DNA of 6,449 nucleotides from the NCBI GenBank assembly GCA_905234575.1, contig CAJOIG010000118.1:1-6449 (forward strand), read 5' to 3'. The translations under genes and the position numbers were made by a program. The notes beneath the pieces were generated by a model, which had not been told where the DNA came from, ran no database searches, and was given only the letters and a program-made list of their open reading frames with translations. This document shows positions 1-6,228 of this stretch, in pieces; within the stretch, counting starts at the first letter, position 1, and the number at the start of each line of letters is the position of its first letter. This DNA comes from an uncultured Oscillospiraceae bacterium. Its GTDB lineage: Bacteria > Bacillota > Clostridia > Oscillospirales > Oscillospiraceae.

Positions 1-2
1 TG

Positions 3-161
3 GACGAGTTCCTGCTGAACACGAAGTACGCCGTCCGCAAGGCCGCGGGGGACGCGGCCCAGTGGTACGGCCTCGACACCTCGGTGGTCATCAACGAGAC
101 GGTGCCCCTCATCACCGGCGTTGCCGCCCCCGGCCACCGCCTGGAACGGATCGCGGACTGA
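3..161 (+). CDS. C-terminal fragment of an unidentified protein (5' end outside window)
   Basis: An open frame enters from the left edge and ends at TGA 159-161, giving 52 residues that begin DEFLLNTKYA and end GHRLERIAD. Nearly every third codon position is G or C, which matches the other genes here and argues strongly that this is real coding sequence rather than chance. I do not recognise the family: the fragment has no diagnostic motif, no evident membrane span and no repeat. It is predicted to be soluble, with a mixed helical stretch around YAVRKAAGDAAQWYG. The gene is convergent with the minus-strand cluster, and a hairpin begins 23 nt past its stop. The longer frame beginning at position 62 on this strand is a shadow of the opposite-strand gene. 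Its reading frame is supported; its function is unknown. Confidence 0.75.
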   Translation, partial: DEFLLNTKYAVRKAAGDAAQWYGLDTSVVINETVPLITGVAAPGHRLERIAD

Positions 162-175
162 CGGCCCCAACCTCG

Positions 176-212
176 AAAAAAACGCAGGACCTGCCCGAAA
201 TGGCAGGTCCTG
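176..212 (-). terminator. Rho-independent terminator of the minus-strand cluster, possibly bidirectional
   Basis: A perfect 11-bp inverted repeat (CAGGACCTGCC at 185-195 and GGCAGGTCCTG at 202-212) surrounds a 6-nt loop. Read on the minus strand the stem is followed, after CG, by seven T residues (182-176), the classical intrinsic terminator layout. It begins 17 nt after the stop codon of the small membrane-protein gene. On the plus strand the stem lies 23 nt after the stop of the partial gene, but the sequence after it is only weakly T-rich (TTCGTATAT), so termination in that direction is probably less efficient. Confidence 0.9.
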
Positions 213-229
213 TTCGTATATCGTTGCTT

Positions 230-607
230 CTATCCCCGCTGAAAGTCGAACAGACTCTCGTCGAAGTAGCGCAGCAGGGCCGCGCGGCCGGCGACGAAAT
301 GGTCGCTGTCGATGGTGACGGCGACGGCGCCGTCCGACGCTTGGGCGGACATCGTATACTCCGGCAGGGCGGGGAAGACGTGCGCCTCCAGCTCCGCCGC
401 GAGGGCGTCCGGGTGGGCGGCGTAGTACTCCGTCGTCTCCGGAGCCTCGTAGCCCGGGATGGGGTCCCGTCCGCTGGTGAGGCAGATCGCCGTCACCAGT
501 ACGGCGAGGAGGAGGAAGAGCGCCATCCCCGCCGGGCGGATGGTCTTCACGAAGGCCTGGCCCGCGGTGAGGTTATTCTGCTGTTCCGGCGTTTTTTTCT
601 CGTCCAA
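230..607 (-). CDS. Small single-span membrane protein of unknown function
   Basis: This is a 125-residue protein starting at TTG (607-605). The TTG is preceded by AAGGA at 622-618 with a 10-nt gap; the next in-frame ATG is residue 28, inside the hydrophobic segment, so the TTG start is preferred. Residues 1-26 are polar and charged (MDEKKTPEQQ...). Residues 28-44 form one hydrophobic span (ALFLLLAVLVTAICL). About 80 mostly acidic residues follow (PGYEAPETTEYY..., ending ESLFDFQRG). The charge pattern (K/R before the span) predicts the N-terminus inside the cell and the C-terminal domain outside, anchored as an uncleaved signal anchor. There is no lipobox and no recognised catalytic motif. It is the last gene before the terminator at 176-212 and lies 82 nt after glyQS, with no convincing terminator between, so co-transcription is likely. 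Function is not recognised; the call rests on codon use, ribosome site, topology and terminator placement. Confidence 0.8.
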   Translation of the reverse strand: MDEKKTPEQQNNLTAGQAFVKTIRPAGMALFLLLAVLVTAICLTSGRDPIPGYEAPETTEYYAAHPDALAAELEAHVFPALPEYTMSAQASDGAVAVTIDSDHFVAGRAALLRYFDESLFDFQRG

Positions 608-689
608 TGAATACCAGTCCTTAAGGATAAGTTGACTTCGGTTACCGGGCGCAATAAGGTCGGATACCTGAGCCTTTGGTGCGAATAGA

Positions 690-2117
690 TCAGTACTTTA
701 CGCGCTCGGCGATGTACGCCTTGACCTCGCTCATGGGGATGCGGACCTGCTCCATGGAGTCGCGGTCGCGCACGGTGACGCAGTGGTCCGCGGGCATGGT
801 GTCGTCGCCCACGGTCTGGAAGTCCAGGGTCACGCAGAAGGGCGTGCCGATCTCATCCTCGCGGCGGTAGCGCTTGCCGATGGAGCCGGTCTCGTCGTAG
901 TCGCAGGAGAACTCCTTCGAAAGCTCGGCGTAGAGCTCCTTCGCCGGGCCGGTGAGGACCTCCTTTTTCGACAGGGGCAGGATGGCGCATTTATAGGGCG
1001 CGAGCTGAGGATGCAGGTGCAGCACGGTGCGGACGTCGGGGTTGCCCTTCTTGTCCACGCCGACCTGCTCCTCGTCGTAGGCGTCCACGAGGAAGGCCAG
1101 CATGGCGCGGTCCGCGCCGAGGGAGGGCTCGATGACGTAGGGGCCCTCCTTGCCCTCCTCCTTGTATTCCATCTTCTCGCCGGAGAAGGTCTGGTGCTGG
1201 GTGAGGTCGTAGTTCGTGCGGTCCGCGATGCCCCAGAGCTCGCCCCAGCCGAAGGGGAAGAGGTACTCAAAGTCCGTGGTGGCCTTGGAGTAGAAGCTCA
1301 GCTCCTCGGGGCTGTGGTCGCGCAGGCGGAGGTACTCGTCCGTCATGCCGAGGCCGAGCAGCCACTCGTGGCAGAAGGTGCGCCAGTACTGGAACCATTC
1401 GAGATCGGTGTCCGGCTCGCAGAAGAACTCGAGCTCCATCTGCTCGAACTCCAGGATGCGGAAGGTGAAGTTGCCCGGGGTGATCTCGTTGCGGAAGGAC
1501 TTGCCGATCTGGCAGATGCCGAAGGGAATCTTCCGGCGGGTGGTGCGAAGGACGTTCTTGTAGTCCACGAAGATGCCCTGGGCGGTCTCGGGCCGGAGGT
1601 ACACGTCGGTGCCGCTCTCCTCCGTGACGCCCTGGTGGGTCTTGAACATGAGGTTGAACTTCTTGATGTCCGAGAAGTTGCAGGCGCCGCAGCCGGGGCA
1701 GGGGATGCTCTTCTCGCGGATGTACGCCACCATCTCGTCGTTCGTCATGGCCTCGACGTTCGCGTCGATCTTGTTTTCCAGCGCCCACTCCTCGATGAGC
1801 TTGTCCGCGCGGTGACGGCGCTTGCAGCCCTTGCAGTCGATGAGGGGGTCGTTGAAGTTCGTGACGTGGCCGGAGGCCTCCCACACCCGGGGGTTCATGA
1901 GGATGCCGGCGTCCAGGCCGACGTTGTAGGGGCACTCCTGGACGAACTTCTTCCACCAGGCGTTCTTGACGTTCTGCTTCATGAGGACGCCGAGAGGGCC
2001 GTAGTCCCAGCTGTTCGCGAGACCGCCGTAGATCTCGGAGCCGGCAAAAATAAAGCCGCGGTTCTGGCACAGGGCCTTGATCTTGTCCATCGTTTTGTCT
2101 TCGGCACGCATACGCAT
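690..2117 (-). CDS. glyQS: Glycine--tRNA ligase (glycyl-tRNA synthetase, alpha2 type)
   Basis: A 475-residue class II aminoacyl-tRNA synthetase that joins glycine to tRNA-Gly using ATP in the cytoplasm (EC 6.1.1.14). It is the single-chain homodimeric type, close to the usual length of about 460, not the separate GlyQ/GlyS subunit form. The N-terminal signature GSEIYGGLANSWDYGPLG is at about residues 26-43. Cysteine pairs C95/C98 (CKGC) and C140/C143 (CPGC) look like a zinc-binding insertion. RPETAQG (175-181) and FRNE (208-211, motif 2) line the active site. GADR (334-337) is the motif 3 arginine region. The anticodon-binding domain begins near residue 372 (LAPYKCAILPL) and runs to the end. 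The ATG at 2117 is chosen because AAAAGGAG lies 8 nt upstream; an internal ATG at residue 10 would match the start of many relatives but has no such site. It follows yfbR by 37 nt in the same transcript. The gap is too short for a T-box leader. Confidence 0.98.
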   Translation of the reverse strand: MRMRAEDKTMDKIKALCQNRGFIFAGSEIYGGLANSWDYGPLGVLMKQNVKNAWWKKFVQECPYNVGLDAGILMNPRVWEASGHVTNFNDPLIDCKGCKRRHRADKLIEEWALENKIDANVEAMTNDEMVAYIREKSIPCPGCGACNFSDIKKFNLMFKTHQGVTEESGTDVYLRPETAQGIFVDYKNVLRTTRRKIPFGICQIGKSFRNEITPGNFTFRILEFEQMELEFFCEPDTDLEWFQYWRTFCHEWLLGLGMTDEYLRLRDHSPEELSFYSKATTDFEYLFPFGWGELWGIADRTNYDLTQHQTFSGEKMEYKEEGKEGPYVIEPSLGADRAMLAFLVDAYDEEQVGVDKKGNPDVRTVLHLHPQLAPYKCAILPLSKKEVLTGPAKELYAELSKEFSCDYDETGSIGKRYRREDEIGTPFCVTLDFQTVGDDTMPADHCVTVRDRDSMEQVRIPMSEVKAYIAERVKY

Positions 2118-2154
2118 TGAAAAAACTCCTTTTCGGATATTGGTTTACATAATT

Positions 2155-2763
2155 TTATTCGCCGGGATGCTCCGGTTCCCGGTAGTCCATGGCGCCCTGC
2201 TCGTCCAGGGTGCGCTCGAAGGCGGGGATGAAGCGCTCGAGGAAGTAGTCCACCTCCGGCATGGCGTAGCTCCGTAGGGTGTCGAGGGATTTGCGCTCCG
2301 CGAGGAGGAACTCGTCGTTTCCGGCGCGGCGCTCCTCGATGCACTTGATGTACGCCGCGAGCTTGTCCCCGGCCTTCACGAGGCGGCGGGTCTCCTCGTC
2401 CGTTCCGGTGAGGAGGGGGTCGTAGGCCGGGCGGAGCTCCGCGGGGAGCATGGCAAGCAGCTTTCTCGCGGCGGCGGCCTCCACCTGGCGGTAGGCGGCC
2501 ATGATCTCGGGGTTGTTGTATTTGATGGGGGTCGGCAGGTCCCCGGTGAGGATCTCCGGCGCATCGTGAAAGAGGGCGGCCGCGGCCGCGGCGTTCGGGT
2601 CGCAGGGGACGCCGAACACGTCCCGCCGGATGACGGCGAGGGCGTGGGCCAGCACGGCGACCATGTGGCTGTGTTCCTGCACGTTCTCGGGCATGACCGA
2701 GCGCATGAGCGCCCAGCGGTCGATGTTTTTCATCCGCGCCATCAGCGCATAAAAGTTATCCAT
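2155..2763 (-). CDS. yfbR: YfbR-type HD-domain 5'-deoxynucleotidase
   Basis: A 202-residue cytoplasmic phosphohydrolase that, by family, removes phosphate from deoxyribonucleoside 5'-monophosphates using a divalent metal (EC 3.1.3.89), acting in dNMP balance and salvage. It lines up along nearly its whole length with Escherichia coli YfbR as I recall it (199 residues). The metal and catalytic positions are all visible: R16-W17 in the NIDRWALMR segment, H31 in the EHSHM segment, H66-D67 followed by E70 and D75 in FHDAPEILTGDLPTP, and D133 in KAGDKLAAYIKC. The conserved tail motif GNDEFLLA is at 148-155. The ATG at 2763 is supported by AAGGGAG 9 nt upstream. Its first codons overlap the MATE stop by 8 bp (ATGGATAA), suggesting translational coupling. 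Substrate preference is inferred from the family; no catalytic residue is missing. Confidence 0.94.
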   Translation of the reverse strand: MDNFYALMARMKNIDRWALMRSVMPENVQEHSHMVAVLAHALAVIRRDVFGVPCDPNAAAAAALFHDAPEILTGDLPTPIKYNNPEIMAAYRQVEAAAARKLLAMLPAELRPAYDPLLTGTDEETRRLVKAGDKLAAYIKCIEERRAGNDEFLLAERKSLDTLRSYAMPEVDYFLERFIPAFERTLDEQGAMDYREPEHPGE

Positions 2764-4117
2764 GCTTCACGACTCCCTTCTCCTTCCAGCCGCCGGTGAA
2801 ATAGCGGACGAGGACCATGCCGAGACAGAACACCCAGCCCACCGGCATCGCCGACCAGATGGCCGCAAAGCCCATGTCCGTCATGCCCACCAGGGCGTAG
2901 GAGCACAGCACGCGGATGCCCAGGGAGATGAGCGAGCCCAGCATGGCGAAGAACACGTCGCCCGCGCCCTGCAGGAGGCCGGAAAACACGATGTACACCG
3001 CGAACATCCAGAAGAAGAACGAGAGGAACCGGACGTAGGAGACCGACAGGCTCATGGCGTCGCCCTGCACCCCGAAGAGACCGGAGATGGGCCGCGCGAA
3101 GACGTAGGACAGGATCTCCAGCGTGAACGCGATGACGAGGGTGATGACCGTGGCCGCGCGGATGCCGCGCTTCACCCGGTCGAGCCGGCCCGCGCCGATG
3201 TTCTGGGCGGTGAAGGTGGATACGCCGATGCTCAGACCCACCGTCGGCACGAAGAGATAGCCCTCCATCCGCACGCCCACGGTGAAGGCGGCCATGGCGG
3301 CCTCCCCGAAGGAGTTCACGAGGCGCTGGATGAAGATGTTGCCGAAGCTGACGATGGACTGCTGGATGGTGTTCGGCACTCCCAGCCGCAGGCAGAGGCG
3401 GCACTTGTCGCCCCGGAAGACGAACTCGCCCTTCCCGAAGCGGAAGATGGCATATTTTTTGAACATATAGACCACGGAGACCGCCGCGCTGCCAAGCTGG
3501 CTGAGCACGGTGGCGACGGCGGCGCCCGCCACGCCCCAGCCGAACACGATGACGAACAGCAGGTCGAGGCCGATGTTCAGGAAGGAGCTCACGAGAAGGA
3601 AATACAGCGTGGCCTGGCTGTCCCCCACGGCCCGCAGGATGGCTGCCACGGCGTTATAGAGGAACTGCAGGATAAAGCCCAGGGCATAGATGGAGAAATA
3701 CCGCACGGCCAGGTCCAGGACCTCGCCCTCCGCGACGTTCATGAGCCCGTGCAGCAGGAACCGCGCGCAGGCGCAGCCGAACACGGAGACGACCGCCCCG
3801 AGGCCCACCAGCAGGATGAGGGCGGTGGAGACGGCGTTTTTGAGCTCGTCGAACTGCTTCGCGCCGAAGAACTGGGCGATCATGATGCCCGCGCCGTTGC
3901 CGAAGCCGATGGAAAAGGCCAGGAACAGGAACGCCAGCGTCCCGGAGGTGCCCGCGGCGGCGAGGGCGTTCTGGGAGACGAAGTTCCCCACGACGATGCC
4001 GTCCACGGTGTTGTAGAGCTGCTGCAGGAGGTTCCCCGCCATGATGGGCAGAGAGAACAGGAGGATGTGCTTCCATTCCGCGCCGGCGGTCATATCCCGT
4101 TTTCCGACGGATGCCAT
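2756..4117 (-). CDS. MATE-family multidrug/cation antiporter
   Basis: A 453-residue polytopic inner-membrane protein, the normal length for the MATE (NorM/DinF-like) family, whose members export cationic or aromatic compounds in exchange for Na+ or H+. It shows about twelve hydrophobic spans. There is a two-fold internal repeat typical of the family: the first half carries LPIMAGNLLQQLYNTVDG (23-40) and GFGNGAGIMIAQFFGAK (71-87), and the second half the related GVPNTIQQSIVSFGN (246-260) and GLSIGVSTFTAQNIGAG (294-310). AILRAVGDSQ (159-168) and GLLQGAGD (380-387) are the matching conserved loops. The ATG at 4117 is preceded by AAGGAGGGG about 5-7 nt upstream and is preferred over the internal ATG at residue 9. 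It is the first gene of the minus-strand transcript, about 26 nt after the predicted start site. The substrate cannot be told from sequence; a role in drug resistance is possible but not shown. Confidence 0.95.
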   Translation of the reverse strand: MASVGKRDMTAGAEWKHILLFSLPIMAGNLLQQLYNTVDGIVVGNFVSQNALAAAGTSGTLAFLFLAFSIGFGNGAGIMIAQFFGAKQFDELKNAVSTALILLVGLGAVVSVFGCACARFLLHGLMNVAEGEVLDLAVRYFSIYALGFILQFLYNAVAAILRAVGDSQATLYFLLVSSFLNIGLDLLFVIVFGWGVAGAAVATVLSQLGSAAVSVVYMFKKYAIFRFGKGEFVFRGDKCRLCLRLGVPNTIQQSIVSFGNIFIQRLVNSFGEAAMAAFTVGVRMEGYLFVPTVGLSIGVSTFTAQNIGAGRLDRVKRGIRAATVITLVIAFTLEILSYVFARPISGLFGVQGDAMSLSVSYVRFLSFFFWMFAVYIVFSGLLQGAGDVFFAMLGSLISLGIRVLCSYALVGMTDMGFAAIWSAMPVGWVFCLGMVLVRYFTGGWKEKGVVKHG

Positions 4118-4149
4118 GAAGACCCCTCCTTTTTCGTACAGTAACCCTT

Positions 4150-4178
4150 AATATACCATAGGAAAAAAGGATTTGCAA
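4150..4178 (-). promoter_or_regulatory. Predicted sigma-A promoter for the MATE-yfbR-glyQS cluster
   Basis: On the minus strand, a -35 element TTGCAA (4178-4173, 4 of 6 consensus) and a -10 element TATATT (4155-4150, 5 of 6) are separated by exactly 17 nt. The predicted start is near 4143, leaving a leader of about 26 nt that holds little more than the ribosome binding site of the MATE gene. The region is AT-rich compared with the flanking genes. No second promoter as good was seen in front of yfbR or glyQS. Confidence 0.7.
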
Positions 4179-4220
4179 TTCGTATTCTATTGTATTTTGG
4201 CGCATTTTTTGTTGCAATTC
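4173..4220. repeat. Direct repeat TTGCAATTC shared by the two divergent promoters
   Basis: The 9-mer TTGCAATTC occurs at 4173-4181 and again at 4212-4220, 39 bp apart start to start. Each copy contains the palindrome TTGCAA, which serves as the -35 box of the minus-strand promoter in the first copy and of the plus-strand promoter in the second. The 30-bp interval between the copies is T-rich. The repeat is exact; whether it is a protein-binding site or just two similar -35 boxes cannot be decided here. Confidence 0.5.
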
Positions 4221-4240
4221 CTGTGCAGGGATGATAAAAT
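4212..4240 (+). promoter_or_regulatory. Predicted sigma-A promoter of typA (extended -10)
   Basis: TTGCAA (4212-4217) and TAAAAT (4235-4240, 5 of 6 consensus) are separated by 17 nt. TG sits at 4232-4233, one base before the -10 box, giving an extended -10 element that can offset the weaker -35. The predicted start is near 4247, so the typA leader is about 41 nt. The promoter overlaps an upstream in-frame ATG at 4231, which argues against using that ATG for translation. Confidence 0.75.
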
Positions 4241-4287
4241 ATCCGCTTGTATGGAAAACTGATAATCAAGGACCGAGGGATAGAATT

Positions 4288-6102
4288 ATGGCAAACCTCC
4301 GCAATATTGCGATCATCGCGCACGTCGACCACGGCAAGACCACCCTGGTGGACGCCATGCTGGGCCAGTCCGGCGCCTTCCGGGAAAACCAGCAGGTGGC
4401 CGAGCGCGTCATGGACTCCGGCGATCTCGAGCGGGAACGCGGCATCACGATCCTCGCCAAAAACACCGCCATCCACTACGGCGACACGAAGATCAACATC
4501 GTGGACACCCCGGGCCACGCGGACTTCGGCGGCGAGGTGGAGCGCATCCTCAAAATGGTGAACGGCGTGCTGCTCCTGGTGGACGCGGCGGAGGGCCCCA
4601 TGCCCCAGACCCGCTTCGTGCTGGAGCGCGCGCTGCAGCTCGGGCACAAAGTGATCGTGGTCGTGAACAAGATCGACCGCCCGGACCAGCGGGTGTACGA
4701 GGTCGTCGACGAGGTCCTGGAGCTCCTCATGGACCTGGGCTGCACGGACGAGCAGCTCGACTCTCCGATGCTCTTCGCCTCCGCCCGGCAGGGCATCTGC
4801 TCCGTCTCCCCCGAGGTGCAGGGCACGGATCTGAAGCCCCTGTTCGACGCCATCGTGGACTACATCCCGGAGCCGGACCAGCCCGTGGACGAGCCCTTCC
4901 AGATGCTCGTCAGCTCCATCGACTACAACGAGTACGTCGGCCGCATCGCCATCGGGCGCATCGAGCGCGGCCGCATCGCCCAGAACGAGGAGATCGTCGT
5001 CTGCGACTACCACGGCGACCGCCCGACCCGCAAGGCCAAGGCCGTGAGCCTGTATGAGTTCGAGGCCCTGGGCAAGGCCCCTGTGACGGAGGCCGCCGCG
5101 GGGAACATCATCGCCATGAGCGGCATCGGGGACGTCACCATCGGGGACACGATCTGCGCGCCGTCTGCGCCGGAGCCCCTGCCCTTCGTGAAGATCTCGG
5201 CCCCCACCATCGAGATGACCTTTTCCGTGAACGACAGCCCCTACGCCGGACGGGAGGGCAAGTGGGTCACAAGCCGGAATATCCGCGACCGCCTCATGCA
5301 GGAGACGCTGAAGGACGTGTCCCTGCGGGTGACGGAGACCGGCACCACCGACGCCTTCAACGTCGCCGGGCGCGGCGAGATGCACCTGTCCATCCTCATC
5401 GAGACCATGCGCCGGGAGGGGTATGAGTTCCAGGTCTCCCCGGCCCGCGTGCTGTTTCGGGAGATCGACGGCAAGCTCTGCGAGCCCATGGAGCGCGTCG
5501 TGCTGGACGTGCCCGCCGAGTGCGTCGGCTCCGTCATGGAAAAGCTCGGCCAGCGCAAGGGCGAGTTTCTGCAGATGACCCCGGTGGGCCAGCGGATGAA
5601 GGTCGAGTTTCTCGTCCCGACGCGCGGCCTGTTCGGGTATCGGAGCGAATTCCTCACCGACACCCGCGGCGAGGGGATCATGGCCTCCACCTTCGAGGAC
5701 TACGCCCCCATGAAGGGCGACGTCAAGCGCCGGAACACGGGATCCCTCGTGGCCTTCGAGACCGGCGAGGCCCTGGCCTACGGCATCTGGAACGCCCAGG
5801 AGCGCGGCGCGATGTTCATCACCCCCGGCACCGCGGTGTACGCCGGTATGATCGTCGGCGAGTGTCCGAAGAAGGAGGACATCGTCGTGAACGTCTGCCG
5901 CGCCAAGCACCTGACGAACACGCGCGCCTCCGGCTCCGACGAGGCCCTGCGCCTGGTCCCGCCCAGGCAGATGAGCCTCGAGCAGTGCCTGGAGTTCATG
6001 GCGGACGACGAGCTCCTCGAGGTCACCCCCGAGCACCTGCGCCTGCGGAAGGCGATCCTGAACCACGAGAAGCGCATGAAGCAGGAGCACCGGAACAAAT
6101 AA
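4288..6102 (+). CDS. typA: Translational GTPase TypA/BipA
   Basis: A 604-residue ribosome-associated GTPase of the elongation-factor family (E. coli protein about 607 residues), needed for 50S assembly and growth at low temperature or under stress. The G-domain motifs are intact: AHVDHGKT (11-18, P-loop), RGIT (51-54), DTPGH (73-77), NKID (127-130) and SA near 165-166. The beta-barrel domain II follows at roughly 200-290. EF-G-like domains III and V lie around 302-480, with GRGEMHLSILIETMRREGYE (361-380) and GLFGYRSEFLTDTRGEG (447-463). The TypA-specific C-terminal domain holds KHLTNTRASGSDEAL (540-554). The ATG at 4288 is chosen because GAGGGA lies 7 nt upstream and the protein then begins MANLRNIAIIAHVDHGKTT as in relatives. 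The in-frame ATG at 4231 would add 19 residues but falls in the promoter. It is divergent from the MATE gene. No terminator follows, so read-through into rpsO is likely. Confidence 0.98.
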   Translation: MANLRNIAIIAHVDHGKTTLVDAMLGQSGAFRENQQVAERVMDSGDLERERGITILAKNTAIHYGDTKINIVDTPGHADFGGEVERILKMVNGVLLLVDAAEGPMPQTRFVLERALQLGHKVIVVVNKIDRPDQRVYEVVDEVLELLMDLGCTDEQLDSPMLFASARQGICSVSPEVQGTDLKPLFDAIVDYIPEPDQPVDEPFQMLVSSIDYNEYVGRIAIGRIERGRIAQNEEIVVCDYHGDRPTRKAKAVSLYEFEALGKAPVTEAAAGNIIAMSGIGDVTIGDTICAPSAPEPLPFVKISAPTIEMTFSVNDSPYAGREGKWVTSRNIRDRLMQETLKDVSLRVTETGTTDAFNVAGRGEMHLSILIETMRREGYEFQVSPARVLFREIDGKLCEPMERVVLDVPAECVGSVMEKLGQRKGEFLQMTPVGQRMKVEFLVPTRGLFGYRSEFLTDTRGEGIMASTFEDYAPMKGDVKRRNTGSLVAFETGEALAYGIWNAQERGAMFITPGTAVYAGMIVGECPKKEDIVVNVCRAKHLTNTRASGSDEALRLVPPRQMSLEQCLEFMADDELLEVTPEHLRLRKAILNHEKRMKQEHRNK

Positions 6103-6105
6103 GAA

Positions 6106-6134
6106 TTGACAAACCCCCGAGGGTATGGTAATAT
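6106..6134 (+). promoter_or_regulatory. Predicted sigma-A promoter of rpsO
   Basis: A perfect -35 box TTGACA (6106-6111), a 17-nt spacer and the -10 box TAATAT (6129-6134, 4 of 6), with TG at 6126-6127 forming an extended -10. It starts 3 nt after the typA stop codon, so it replaces any terminator there. The predicted start is near 6141. This is the best promoter in the window, as expected for a ribosomal protein gene. Confidence 0.8.
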
Positions 6135-6140
6135 CTCATG

Positions 6141-6228
6141 GATACTGTCCGCGCGCTTGGTCCCGGGATCGATCGACCCGCCACTCAGCCGCCGGAGTCA
6201 GCAAAAAAATGAAAGGAAGCAAAGCACC
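6141..6228 (+). promoter_or_regulatory. rpsO 5' leader, possible S15 autoregulatory RNA
   Basis: The predicted leader is about 88 nt. By eye it can form a hairpin at 6164-6180 (CGGG pairs with CCCG, a bulged A, two more pairs and a GAUC loop). An outer helix is possible between CUGUCC (6145-6150) and GGA/CAG (6194-6196 and 6199-6201), with a GU bulge. ACUC (6183-6186) with GAGU (6195-6198) is a competing alternative. A seven-A tract (6203-6209) and AAAGGA (6212-6217) precede the ATG. S15 represses its own mRNA through structured leaders in several bacteria including Firmicutes. I cannot show that this leader matches a known class. Confidence 0.3.

Noticed and set aside
632..660. A plus-strand promoter-like pair TTGACT and TAAGGT with a 17-nt spacer
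   Set aside because: The -10 box matches only 3 of 6 positions and no plus-strand gene lies downstream.
657..669. A short hairpin (AGGT/ACCT) after the glyQS stop as a possible terminator
   Set aside because: Only four base pairs and no T tract follow on the minus strand, so read-through into the small membrane-protein gene is more likely.
783..2120. A 445-residue plus-strand open frame opposite glyQS
   Set aside because: It is antisense to a well-conserved enzyme, has low-complexity composition rich in V, L, A, E and H, and arises because G/C-rich third positions remove stops on the opposite strand.
2762..4144. A 460-residue plus-strand open frame opposite the MATE gene
   Set aside because: Same shadow effect: biased composition (H, E, A, D), no ribosome site, and it covers the antiporter gene entirely.
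4251..4262. A four-codon mini-frame (ATG GAA AAC TGA) in the typA leader
   Set aside because: It has no ribosome site in front and is as short as chance would produce.
4231..4287. An upstream in-frame start that would lengthen TypA by 19 residues
   Set aside because: The ATG overlaps the predicted -10 box and lacks a Shine-Dalgarno; family alignment favours the start at 4288.
4090..6090. A 666-residue minus-strand open frame spanning all of typA
   Set aside because: It is long and striking but antisense to typA, with repetitive H/L/G/D-rich composition and no recognisable domain. It is explained by the codon bias of typA.
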